Notes: a model not told the origin generated them from the sequence alone. Shown: positions 10,036 to 18,970, counted from the stretch's first letter. The stretch is DNA of 27,500 nt from Stramonita haemastoma (GCA_030674155.1 CM060337.1:45965766-45993265), one strand, 5' to 3'. Numbers and translations are program-made.

Positions 10036-11576
10036 GTTATTTAAACCAGTCACAAATATGCGTTTTCTATTGTTACATCAACTCTCTGATAGATCTGTGA
10101 TTACCAACATTGCCTCATACAGTTGTACCATCACAACAAAAAAAGGTGGCAGTGTCTGTCTTACTTAGTGTATTGTATCGCAGCACTGTATTGGACTGGG
10201 AGGCAAAACTACAAAGGTCAGCAGTGACTGGAGGATGGAGCCTATGTCATGAGTCCACAGGTGTCTGCATGCGTGTGCATCTCTGCATGTTTGTACATGA
10301 TTTTACACAATAAGACATTTATATATCATACTTATAGCTTTGATAGTTCTGACAATAATCATTTTATTGAACCTAGGCTATCCCTAAAAAGTCCATTATC
10401 TTCAGATTCTTCCTCACCACATCATTGTGTCCAAAATGGCAAAAATATCTTTTGGATGATCGCTTCTTTGGACCATATATTAAAACATCTTACATCTAAG
10501 CCAAGTATTCGTGAAGGAGGTATATTCAGAGGCATTAATTATAGTAACACATAAATGTATACATGTATGTATGTACATGGGTATGTAATGTTTGTTTAAC
10601 TAACACATGAGTGACAGGGGGCGGTATACATTCATTTATGTTGAGTTGTGGCATAAAATTGTTCTGATACACAAATATTTGCTCATTGTTGAGTGAATAC
10701 TTATATCTAAGAACTTTAACATGCACATGTAAGCCCGGAGACTGTAGTGCAAGCTCTCGGAATGGTTGTTTGTATCTATAGATACATTGTTTTCTGGCGT
10801 TTTGTTTAAATGGAAACGAACAGAACAAAAACAACGGTACACCATCACTGGGAACGTCGACAGAAAAATAAACAATTAAAACAGATAAGAAGTGACTGAT
10901 TTTATTTGAATGAAAGGGAAATAAAGAAAAAGAAAATAAAAACAAAAAAGAAGGAAACGTGAAAAGGGTATAAAATAGTAGCTCTAGAACCGTTTCCTAC
11001 CTAAACGACTAAGAAAAACGCGAAATAGACAAAGTAAATCCAGTTTAGTATGCACATTCTACAAATATGCAAACTAAAACGTCCATTTATCTAGAATATA
11101 CTAACTATTACATAACTCACCAAAAATTGTCTCTCCTTCGATCGGTGTAAAATTGTGCAATGAAGCCACCGGCTTACGAGATGCAGTCAGTCGACTCAGT
11201 TGCTGGCTTCCAGCTTGTGTCGGCCAAGTGACTTAGGCTAACCGGAATTGACCTGGGCCTATCGGAGTTATCTGAGTTATCAGAGTTATCTGTCTTTCCA
11301 GCAGAAGAATTGTCTGCTAGCCTACTGCACACATCAATGTCAGTCGGTTTTGTTTTGGTTTTGTTTTGAGGGTGGGGGTTCATTCGGGGGGAGGGGGGAG
11401 GTTGCTATACACACAGCGAAATAAAATTCATGTCTGATGTAGAAATTTGAAAGATAATGTCTCGATGCATTTTATCTGCAAGCCAGATGTTGAAAAATAC
11501 TCCTCGCCGCCGTCTAAAGAAGTGAATTTTATGGATTTGGGAATAACAATTTTGGGCTTATTGATTGACTGATTGA
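10031..11576. other. Non-coding stretch, about 1.5 kb
   Basis: No gene is supported. The open frames (for example 10535-10945 on the minus strand) have no recognisable domain. At about 11265-11292 the octamer GAGTTATC occurs three times in a row with short spacers. The segment around 11150-11520 is less repetitive and more GC-balanced than its surroundings, but I see no clear promoter or exon. Confidence 0.45.
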
Positions 11577-11929
11577 TGTATTTATACTTTTATTCTCATA
11601 TATCGAGGATAATGGAATAAGCACTCATATGCTTTTTTTCTTTTACATCCAATCCCCGTGGGTATGCGGTTTTGTAAATTTTGTCATCTGTTCCTACCGG
11701 CACACAATGGCCTACTCTTTCGAAAAGCAGAACATGATTTAACGTGTGCGCAAGATGTTCTGCGTGTGTTCGCGCACGGGGCCTCGATTTAAAGTCTCAT
11801 CCGAAGGACTCTGGGGGAGAGTGGAGTCCATACTGATGTTAACTCCAGGGGAAAATTCTCCTCGACCGGGAATTGAACCCGGGTCGTCAAATTGCGAGCA
11901 CAATGTTCTGACCACTAGGCTATCCTGTC

Positions 11930-11931
<2 letters not shown>
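11577..11931 (-). repeat. SINE-3, near full-length tRNA-derived SINE
   Basis: Read on the minus strand, the copy starts with a tRNA-like head: the A box TAGCCTAGTGG (plus coordinates 11912-11922) and the B box GGTTCAATTCC (11869-11879), 32 bases apart. A body follows with GTTAACATCAGTATGGAC, a conserved central block around GGATGAGAC...GAGGCCCCGTG, and the tail AAGCATATGAGTGCTT, ATTCCATTATCC, then an AT-rich end. Total length is about 355 bp. The promoter boxes imply RNA polymerase III transcription. The central block recalls the conserved central domains of mollusc SINE superfamilies; that comparison is from memory. The head abuts the (TG)n tract. Confidence 0.88.
11869..11922 (-). promoter_or_regulatory. 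RNA polymerase III internal promoter (A and B boxes) of SINE-3
   Basis: A box TAGCCTAGTGG and B box GGTTCAATTCC both match the tRNA consensus closely. They are the best-preserved pair among the SINE copies in this window. Confidence 0.75.

Positions 11932-12009
<78 letters not shown>
11932..12009. repeat. (TG)n microsatellite
   Basis: A perfect (TG)n run starting directly at the CCCG end of the SINE-3 head. Confidence 0.97.
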
Positions 12010-12011
<2 letters not shown>

Positions 12012-12029
12012 CAAAATAATAATAATAAC

Positions 12030-12221
12030 TGTTGTGTCCAAAGCCTAACTGAAATTGAAAGTAGATTGTAATATGTAATATGAGTTATTTCCCTTGAATA
12101 AAAGGTCACTTCCGGTTCCAGCCAAGTGCCACGTTGTTCTGGTTTTATTGTGCGCAAGCGGTACGTTTGTATTTTGAATGTATTAGGCCACTAGCTGGTC
12201 ATTCTCAAGAGAAACATAACA
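12030..12221 (+). repeat. 5' LTR, 192 bp
   Basis: Begins TGTTGTGTCC and ends CATAACA. It is identical to the 3' LTR except at 12160, where it has G and the 3' LTR has C (17255). It contains AATAAA at 12097-12102. The LTR is short for the superfamily but within the known range. Confidence 0.97.
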
Positions 12222-12223
12222 AC

Positions 12224-12234
12224 TGGCGACGAGG
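12224..12234 (+). other. Primer binding site, tRNA-Ser(GCU) type
   Basis: TGGCGACGAGG lies two bases after the LTR. It is the reverse complement of CCTCGTCG plus CCA, which is the 3' end of animal tRNA-Ser(GCU) as I recall it. Eleven bases match and the pairing then stops. A serine tRNA primer is known for Mag-type elements. Confidence 0.75.
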
Positions 12235-12266
12235 TAAAGTACGTTTTTCAAGTCTATATCATCCAA

Positions 12267-15200
12267 ATGGCGACAAGTCTGCCAAATTTCGAACATTTTC
12301 ACATCTATCAAGACAATGAAAACGTTGGCACACGTTGGCGGAAATGGCTGTCAAAGTTCGAAAATCTCGTGTGTGCTTTGGACATTACAAGAGACGCTCG
12401 AAAAAAAGCCCTACTCCTTCATTACGGAGGCGACGAAATCTTCGAAATTTACGAATCTTTCTCTGACGAGAAAAAGGGGATCGGCGCAACCATCGACGAC
12501 GAACCAAACGAATACAACGTGCTCAAGACATCTTTCACTGAATACTTCACCCCAAAGAAGAATACCAGCTACGAACGTCTGAAGTTCAGAGATGTGACAC
12601 AAAACACAGGTGAGACAATTGACAGTTTCCATACTCGACTCCGTGCGTTAGCAATAAACTGCGATTTTCACGATGCAGACAGTGAAATTCTGACACAAAT
12701 TCTGCATGGTTGTACATCATCTAGACTGAGGAGAAGAGCGCTTAGGGATTCGTTTACACTGGACCAGATACTTTCGGAAGCACGATCTCAAGAGCTATCC
12801 GAAGCTAGGGCTGCAGACATTGAACAAACGGCTCACAGTCACAAAGTGAATGCCGTCAAGAATTCTGTCGGTCGTAAGCATGGAAGAGGAGGAGGTCAGT
12901 CCTCACACACAAACAATCGTGAGGGACAGAGTGGCTTCCAGCAGAGAGGCAGAGGTGGATTTTCTCAGCGAGGTAGAGGAAGTTCCAGACTGCCAAGACA
13001 AAACACGACATGCCGTAACTGTGGTGGACCATTCCCACACCCCGACGGATGTCCAGCTGCAGGAAAGCAGTGCAGAGCTTGTTCGAAAATAGGACACTAC
13101 TCTCGTGTTTGTAGATCCAAACAAAAGCCTGTGAAGATCAACAACGTATCAAATACTTGTGACAGATCAGCCGATAGCTCCAGTGAGGAATCAGTCTTCC
13201 ACGTCACCACAAATTCCAAAATTCCAGCAGTCCATGCCACACTGTTTGGGAAAGAAACGTCATTTCTTGTCGACAGTGGTGCGACAGTAAATATTGTGCA
13301 CACGTCGATATGCCCAACAAATCTGAAACTCAAACAGCCATGTCCCAGAATTATGGCCTACGGTTCTGACAAACCTTTGCCTGTGGATGGATACTTTTCG
13401 ACAGACCTAGAATACAAAGGCAAAAGAACACATGCAAAATTCTACGTCGTCAATAGTGACAAGAAAACAGATAGTCTTATCTGCGCAGACACTGCACAAG
13501 CTTTGGGACTGATACAGTTCGCATTCTCTGCAAGCCTGAATTTGGACACATCTGCCCAATCAACAAGTTCCATCGCTGACAACTTCACAGAACTTTTTGA
13601 TGGTAAACTAGGACACATCAAAGATACGAAAATCAAACTGCATGTGGATCCTGAAGTACAGCCTGTTGCCCAACAGCACCGACGTGTTCCATTCCATCTT
13701 CGAAAACAGGTGGAGGCCGAACTGAAGAAACTTCAAGATTTGGACATCATCGAGCCGGTAACTGGACCAACTCCCTGGGTCAGCCCTATTGTGTGCGTCC
13801 CCAAGAAACGTGAGGGAGAAGTTAGAGTGTGCGTTGATATGCGCGAACCAAACAAAGCAATAGGTAGAGAAAAACATCCTATGCCAACACTCGACGACTT
13901 GATTGCAGATCTGAATGGGGCTACAAGGTTCAGCAAACTTGACATGACTCAAGCCTATCATCAGCTGGAAATTGACTCAGACTCTCGTCAGATCACCACA
14001 TTCTCGACTCACGTTGGATTGTTCAGATACAAAAGGCTGTTATTTGGAGTCAATGCAGCTTCAGAAATTTTCCAAAACGCCATATCCAATGTACTGCATG
14101 ACATTCCTGGCGTTAGAAATCTGTCTGACGACATCATCGTTTTCGGGGCTACTCAGCAAGAACATGACAGGAGCTTGAAGAAGACACTTCAACGCCTACA
14201 AGAGGTGGGAGCAAAACTCAACCGCAAGAAATGCATTTTTTCTGCGTCCAAGCTGACATTCTTTGGCCATGTGTTTGGAAGAGGGGGGATGACCGCAGAT
14301 CCTGAGAAAACCAAGACAATTCTCAATGCCCCCGCACCTACAAACATCGCTGAACTCAGATCGTTTCTTGGTATGACTCAGTACATGGCTAGGTACATTC
14401 CTGCGTATGCGACAATCACCAGTCCACTGCGTGAACTACTCAAGAAAGATGTGAGTTGGACCTGGTCAGCAGCTCAACAGGCGGCGTTCGAAAAGCTGAA
14501 AGAAATGCTCACCTCAAGCCCAGTCATGGCATACTTTGATCCTGCTAAAGAAACGTCTATCCTGGTGGATGCTAGCCCAGTTGGTCTTGGGGCGATTCTC
14601 GTCCAAGACAACAAGGCAATCTGTTACGCGAGCCGAGCGCTCACAGACGTCGAAAAACGCTACTCACAGACAGATAGAGAGATGCTTGCTGCTGTCTATG
14701 GAATCGAACATTTCCACTTGTACGTGCAAGGAGCTCCATTCAAACTCATCACTGACCACAAACCACTGCTTGGGATAGTCAAAAGCCGAAACCCAACAAC
14801 AGCCCGAATTGAGAGATGGCGTCTTCGACTCATGCCGTACGAGGTCGAATTCGTGTACAGACCAGGCAGAAATGAACAAAACCCAGCTGACTACATCAGC
14901 CGGCATCCTCAAACAACACCTGCCAGAGACAACGCTGGTGAGGAGTACATTGCATTCCTAGCCAAATTTGCAGTACCGAAAGCAATGACGCAAGGCGATG
15001 TTCGAGCTGAAACTCAGAAAGACCCTCAGCTCCAGAAAGTTATGCAGGCAGTCCAAACTGGACAATGGAGAAGTGACATTTCAGACTTTGCACGATTCAA
15101 AGACGAGTTATCCGTGCATGATGGACTTGTTCTTAGAGGTCATCGTCTCATTCTTCCGCAGTCACTTCAGAACCAAGCCATAGACATTGCTCACCAGTCA

Positions 15201-16337
15201 CACCAAGGTATTGTGAAGACCAAGCAACTGATCCGGGAAAAAATCTGGTTTCCTGGTATCGACAAACTGGTTGAGAATGCTGTGAAGTCCTGTATTCCAT
15301 GCCAGGCCACGTACAAAGGACCAACACAGAGAGAACCTCTCCAACCAACACCACTCCCTTCAGGCCCATGGGTAGCAGTGGCGATTGACTTCGCTGGACC
15401 GTTTCCATCGGGAGAATACGTGTTGGTGGTCACTGACGAATACAGTCGATACCCAGAAGTGGAGATCGTCTCATCCACTTCAGAAAGAACCATACTCCCC
15501 CGTCTGGACCAAATTTTCGCACGCCAAGGCTTCCCTGAAATCTGCAAGACAGACAATGGCCCACCATTCAACGGTCAAGCCTTTGCACAATACGCTGAGA
15601 GGAATGGTTTCAGGCACAGGAAAATTACGCCTGTGTGGCCTGAGGCGAACGGTGCAGCTGAGCGCTTCGTGGGAACCCTCAAAAACAACATCCGTACATC
15701 AACAGCTGACGGCCGAAACTGGAAGGAGGAAATCCCAACGTTCCTCCGAACATTTAGGGCAACGCCACACACTGCAACTGGTGTCTCGCCATTCGAGGCA
15801 ATGACAGGACGGAAGATGAACGTCGGTCTACCCACAGCTCCGAAACATCTCTCTCCGGTCCCTGTGCATACTCGTATTGCGCACAATGACCATCACAATA
15901 AAGGAAAGATGGCAGAATACGTTAATGCCCGCCGTCACACTGCACAAGCAAACATGGCACCTGGTGATTACGTGTTGGTCAAGCAGCCCAAGCAAAATGC
16001 GCTGACAACGCCGTACAACACGACGCCATGCCTGGTGAAAGAGAAGAAGGGGAGCATGATAACAGCTTGCCGCCCTGACGGATCTCTCATCACCAGAAAT
16101 TCGTCCCACTTTCGACAGCTGCCAGCACACATCAACATTCCTGGCGACGTTCCAGAACTCAATGCTCCAGAGGACCCAGACATCATTCCTGGAGACATCA
16201 TTCCTGCTGAGACACCTTCAACTGGAGAAACTGGGAACAACAATACAAGCTCCGACCAGCTTCCATCACCCAGTACAAGACGTTCAGGCCGAACCACCAA
16301 AACTCCAACTTACCTGAAAGACTACGTCCTCAACTAA
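12267..16337 (+). CDS. Gag-Pol polyprotein of the Ty3/gypsy element, single open frame (1356 aa)
   Basis: Encodes the structural and replication proteins of the element, which reverse-transcribe its RNA and integrate the DNA. The first about 210 residues are Gag. An Arg/Gly-rich stretch (about 205-245) precedes two zinc knuckles: an atypical C249-x2-C252-x5-H258-x3-C262 and a canonical C269-x2-C272-x4-H277-x4-C282. The aspartic protease has DSGA at 336-339. Reverse transcriptase has FSKLD (D559) and LSDD (619-622) in place of the usual YxDD. RNase H has D768, E805 and D830. Integrase has a zinc-binding H976/H979/C1009/C1012 and the catalytic triad D1041, D1096, E1132 with 35 residues between the last two. 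The C-terminus has a GPY/F-like module and ends RRSGR...YLKDYVLN. There is no frameshift between Gag and Pol, so products must be released by protease. The start at 12267 is the first ATG of this frame. All key residues are present, so activity is plausible. Confidence 0.96.
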   Translation: MATSLPNFEHFHIYQDNENVGTRWRKWLSKFENLVCALDITRDARKKALLLHYGGDEIFEIYESFSDEKKGIGATIDDEPNEYNVLKTSFTEYFTPKKNTSYERLKFRDVTQNTGETIDSFHTRLRALAINCDFHDADSEILTQILHGCTSSRLRRRALRDSFTLDQILSEARSQELSEARAADIEQTAHSHKVNAVKNSVGRKHGRGGGQSSHTNNREGQSGFQQRGRGGFSQRGRGSSRLPRQNTTCRNCGGPFPHPDGCPAAGKQCRACSKIGHYSRVCRSKQKPVKINNVSNTCDRSADSSSEESVFHVTTNSKIPAVHATLFGKETSFLVDSGATVNIVHTSICPTNLKLKQPCPRIMAYGSDKPLPVDGYFSTDLEYKGKRTHAKFYVVNSDKKTDSLICADTAQALGLIQFAFSASLNLDTSAQSTSSIADNFTELFDGKLGHIKDTKIKLHVDPEVQPVAQQHRRVPFHLRKQVEAELKKLQDLDIIEPVTGPTPWVSPIVCVPKKREGEVRVCVDMREPNKAIGREKHPMPTLDDLIADLNGATRFSKLDMTQAYHQLEIDSDSRQITTFSTHVGLFRYKRLLFGVNAASEIFQNAISNVLHDIPGVRNLSDDIIVFGATQQEHDRSLKKTLQRLQEVGAKLNRKKCIFSASKLTFFGHVFGRGGMTADPEKTKTILNAPAPTNIAELRSFLGMTQYMARYIPAYATITSPLRELLKKDVSWTWSAAQQAAFEKLKEMLTSSPVMAYFDPAKETSILVDASPVGLGAILVQDNKAICYASRALTDVEKRYSQTDREMLAAVYGIEHFHLYVQGAPFKLITDHKPLLGIVKSRNPTTARIERWRLRLMPYEVEFVYRPGRNEQNPADYISRHPQTTPARDNAGEEYIAFLAKFAVPKAMTQGDVRAETQKDPQLQKVMQAVQTGQWRSDISDFARFKDELSVHDGLVLRGHRLILPQSLQNQAIDIAHQSHQGIVKTKQLIREKIWFPGIDKLVENAVKSCIPCQATYKGPTQREPLQPTPLPSGPWVAVAIDFAGPFPSGEYVLVVTDEYSRYPEVEIVSSTSERTILPRLDQIFARQGFPEICKTDNGPPFNGQAFAQYAERNGFRHRKITPVWPEANGAAERFVGTLKNNIRTSTADGRNWKEEIPTFLRTFRATPHTATGVSPFEAMTGRKMNVGLPTAPKHLSPVPVHTRIAHNDHHNKGKMAEYVNARRHTAQANMAPGDYVLVKQPKQNALTTPYNTTPCLVKEKKGSMITACRPDGSLITRNSSHFRQLPAHINIPGDVPELNAPEDPDIIPGDIIPAETPSTGETGNNNTSSDQLPSPSTRRSGRTTKTPTYLKDYVLN

Positions 16338-17115
16338 TCCATTACGTCGATCTTGTACATGACCTGTCACTAGAGGACAACGTGTAGTTAGGTTGTCTCT
16401 CTATTTAGTCAAATTTAAGCATTGTTTGATATTAAATATCATTTATGTTTCTAGTCATTGTCAGAGAGCATCAGAATGCTCTGTAGTTTTGATTTGTGTT
16501 TATGGACTGTATATCAAGAAGGACAGCAGTGTAGCTAGGCTGATCCAACTTGATTCTAAGTGATCGTGTAGAGAGGTCACAATATTATAGTTTTTAAGTG
16601 ATCGTATATTTTGGTCATATTAGCCTACTAAAATTTCTTTCATTTCATTTTATTCATGAAAGCTTAAACCTCAAGTCATATACTTACATATGAGTGAAGG
16701 ACCGGACGTGAATTCCAAGAAACCATTCAGAACTGAGTGGACACTTTTTCATCAAAAACTGAATATCTTGACATTCAAGTTTATCATTTGTTCGTGCAAA
16801 ATTTAATTTGATTTTATATGACGTTCCTATATTGGCACAGTAGGCATAACCAGTCACTCATGTGTTTGCATCCCTTTATTTTATTCTATTGGATGTTTTG
16901 AATTTTCTCAATGTCTCTGACATACACACCCACATGCAGCCAAGACACGTATTTGCTTACTGATGTGTATTCAATATATATTGATGAAGCCAAAGGTTTA
17001 ATTTTTAGAAACCATTGAATTCAAATTAATGCACAATGCATATCTTCCTCAAATTTTCGAGTTTCGGATGTTACTCTTTGACAATTCATTTTCATTGTAA
17101 TTGTCCATTCAAGTT
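16338..17115 (+). other. Long non-coding segment between pol and 3' LTR
   Basis: About 780 bp of AT-rich sequence with no open frame of note follows the Gag-Pol stop. It contains no recognisable envelope, transmembrane or chromodomain sequence. Related elements without env usually have a shorter gap here. It may hold RNA packaging or export signals, or be the remains of a lost third frame. Confidence 0.7.
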
Positions 17116-17124
17116 GAGGAGGGA
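17116..17124 (+). other. Polypurine tract (plus-strand primer)
   Basis: GAGGAGGGA lies immediately before the 3' LTR TG, preceded by AAGTT. This is the expected position and composition for plus-strand DNA priming. Confidence 0.85.
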
Positions 17125-17316
17125 TGTTGTGTCCAAAGCCTAACTGAAATTGAAAGTAGATTGTAATATGTAATATGAGTTATTTCCCTTGAATAAAAGG
17201 TCACTTCCGGTTCCAGCCAAGTGCCACGTTGTTCTGGTTTTATTGTGCGCAAGCCGTACGTTTGTATTTTGAATGTATTAGGCCACTAGCTGGTCATTCT
17301 CAAGAGAAACATAACA
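17125..17316 (+). repeat. 3' LTR, 192 bp
   Basis: Same length and sequence as the 5' LTR with one substitution (17255). The likely polyadenylation signal AATAAA is at 17192-17197. It is followed directly by the ATAAC target duplication. Confidence 0.97.
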
Positions 17317-17321
17317 ATAAC

Positions 17322-17555
17322 ATGATTGTGTTCAGCTTCATCTGGGGTTTTTTTCAGCAAATTTTCGCTTCTGTCCTGAAGCTTCACTTGTCTTTGTTGA
17401 TGACCAGTCCATTGTCTGAGAGGAGTTGGAAAAGCCATCACAGGTGCACAAGGTGTTCTGCATGTGCGGGACTGGCCACGAGGATGTCATCAACGTAGAC
17501 AAAGGTGGAGGGAATGTCCGGTAGAATTTCATCCACGAGAGGATGGTGCTTTTAA
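17322..17555 (-). pseudogene. Decayed Ty3/gypsy reverse transcriptase fragment (YVDD region)
   Basis: On the minus strand this reads DEILPDIP, then FVYVDDILVAS (17471-17503; YVDD at 17486-17497), AEHLVHL, a stop (17438-17440), FQLLSDNGLVINKDK and another stop (17384-17386). This is the catalytic centre of a Ty3-type RT and the segment after it. The Tyr at the active site and the surrounding sequence differ strongly from the intact element next door, so it is a separate lineage, resembling CsRn1-like elements by recall. It is broken and cannot be functional. Its upstream part continues at 18083, beyond an inserted LINE-like 3' end. Confidence 0.82.
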
Positions 17556-17562
17556 GGCCATC

Positions 17563-18082
17563 AAATCAAATCAAATCAAATCAAATTCTTTTATTTTGAG
17601 GATAATGAATAAGCACTCATGTGCTTTTTTACATCCAGTCCCCGCCCTAATCAGGGATTACATCAGTTTAAGAAACACCTCCAAGTAACGACAATAATAA
17701 ATATATAAAAAGGCCAAAACAACAAGACAGTAGGCCTAATAAACAGAAGACAAGACGTCAGGACAGAAGATATAATAGAATAACAAAGGCGCAAAACAGT
17801 GAACTAAAAGAAATAATAAACAATCAAATGATCATTTTAATAGAAAACAAAGACAAAGTGAAACCAGAAAATCGATAATAAGTAAGTAGGAATTAAAACA
17901 AAAACAAACAAAAGTAGTAAATAAAACATAGCAAGTAAGCTACTAGGTAGCCTATATTATCATCCATCATCTGTCAGCAAAATTAGTCATAGGCCTAAAG
18001 ATCATGATATTTTGGTAATAGAGGGGAAAACACCAAAACAAAACAAAAAAACAATACAAAACAAGAACAAATAAACAAACAA
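17563..18082 (-). mobile_element. Candidate truncated LINE 3' end sharing its tail with the SINE family
   Basis: On the minus strand a T-rich sequence of about 430 bp leads into CCTGATTAGGGCGGGGACTG. The SINE-type tail GATGTAAAAAAGCACATGAG, TGCTTATTCATTATCC and TCAAAATAAAAGAA follows, then (TTTGA)n at about 17563-17587. Only about the last 80 bp match the SINEs; the rest matches no SINE copy here. It sits inside the decayed RT, between the TAIITPF motif and the YVDD region. A LINE 3' UTR whose end was captured by the SINE would explain this, but no LINE coding sequence is present to prove it. Confidence 0.55.
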
Positions 18083-18612
18083 AAATGGTGTGATGATGGC
18101 AGTCTTGTCAGTTGGATGTGGCCTTGGATCTGATGACCAATCATATGGTCCATTTGGGACCATTGGTCCAAATCATTTGTCCCTTGACCAAATCAGTCTT
18201 GGAGAAGATTGCGCATCCTGCCGGATGATTATTGAAATCCTGAATGTGAGGCAAGGGACATCCATCATCTTCGGTAGCAGCAGCGTTGGGGTGTCTGTAA
18301 TCACCACAGAGTCACCACTGGCCGTTTTGACTTGGGAACTACATCTAAGGGTGAAGACCTAGGTGACTTGGACCGATAGATCTTCTTTTTCGTCTCTCAT
18401 TCGCTTTACACTGTCAGATGTATCTGGGGAAAATAATGGCATGTCCTGTCCAGCTCCTCTGACCGATAGATTATTCCCATCTCCTCCACATTTAGGAATT
18501 CAGCATGGCAGCTGCAAGATTTTCTGGGTTTGAACATAGTGCCTGGCATGAACTGGTGTGCCGTGTGTGGTGCTGTGATGCTCAACACCTTGTTTGTTGA
18601 TGGTGGGGCCAA
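18083..18612 (-). pseudogene. Decayed Ty3/gypsy reverse transcriptase fragment, N-terminal half
   Basis: Minus-strand reading recovers, in order and with frameshifts and stops: PENLAAA, AEFLNVEEMGII, QNGQW then LCGDYRHPNA, PLPHIQDFNNH, AIFSKTDLVKG (catalytic Asp motif), GHQI and TDKTAIITPF. These are successive RT motifs of a Ty3/gypsy polymerase. They come from the same relic as 17322-17555; the two are separated by the insertion at 17563-18082. A small internal duplication (GGTCCATTTGG / GGTCCAAAT) lies near 18150. The plus-strand open frame here is a shadow. Confidence 0.82.
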
Positions 18613-18618
18613 AATGTT

Positions 18619-18970
18619 TTATTTATTTATTTATTCTTTTATATTGAGGATAATGAAATAAGCACCCATGTGCTTTTTTTTCACATCCAATCCCCGTGTG
18701 TATGCAGTTTTGTAAATCTTGTCATCTGTTCCCACCGACACACAATGGCCTATTCTTACGAAAAACGGAACAGGATTTAACATGGCGCAAGATAATCTGC
18801 GTGTGTTCGCACACGGGGCCTCGTTTATAGTCTCATCCGAAGGACTTTTTGGGGAGACTGGAGTCAGTACTGATGTTAACTCCAGGGGAAAAATCCCCTC
18901 GAACGGGAATTGAACCCAAGTCATCAAATTGCGAGCGCAATGTTCTGACCACTAGGCTATCCCATTCCCG
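18619..18970 (-). repeat. SINE-4, near full-length, inserted in the decayed pol
   Basis: Minus-strand copy with the TTTATTTATTTATT end, hairpin AAGCACCCATGTGCTT (plus-strand reading) and body. The central block (CATCCGAAGG, CGGGGCCTCG) follows, and the head has the B box GGTTCAATTCC mutated to GGGTTCAATT-type (TTGGGTTCAATTCC). The A box TAGCCTAGTGG is intact. It separates the RT N-terminal fragment from the protease fragment of the old element, so it is younger than that element. Confidence 0.87.

Larger units (their letters stand above)
12025..17321 (+). mobile_element. Complete Ty3/gypsy (Metaviridae) LTR retrotransposon with 5-bp target duplication
   Basis: The element proper is 12030-17316 (5287 bp), flanked by ATAAC at 12025-12029 and 17317-17321. 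It has TG...CA LTRs, a primer binding site, one open Gag-Pol frame and a polypurine tract. The domain order protease, RT, RNase H, integrase places it in Ty3/gypsy rather than Copia. There is no envelope-like reading frame and no chromodomain. The tRNA-Ser-type primer site, the two zinc knuckles and the overall protein style resemble the Mag/C-clade group of invertebrate elements; the clade is inferred from recall, not a tree. All essential parts look intact. Confidence 0.95.

Noticed and set aside
10535..10945. 136-codon minus-strand open frame as a gene
   Set aside because: Phe/Ser-rich translation of AT-rich DNA with no recognisable motif.
11869..11931. Possible genuine tRNA gene at the SINE heads
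   Set aside because: A and B boxes are present, but the same sequence recurs as the head of a SINE family and the acceptor stem does not pair convincingly.
12134..12319. 61-codon upstream open frame starting in the 5' LTR
   Set aside because: It overlaps the Gag start in another frame and recurs in the 3' LTR; it has no domain. It could act as an upstream ORF but nothing supports a product.
12411..16300. Minus-strand and alternate-frame open frames inside Gag-Pol
   Set aside because: They are shadows of the long coding frame, with no recognisable domain.
12030..17316. Infectious retrovirus-like (errantivirus) element
   Set aside because: There is no envelope-like frame between pol and the 3' LTR, so it is treated as a retrotransposon.
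18090..18362. Plus-strand 90-codon open frame
   Set aside because: The minus strand of the same interval carries collinear RT motifs, so the plus frame is a shadow of the decayed pol.
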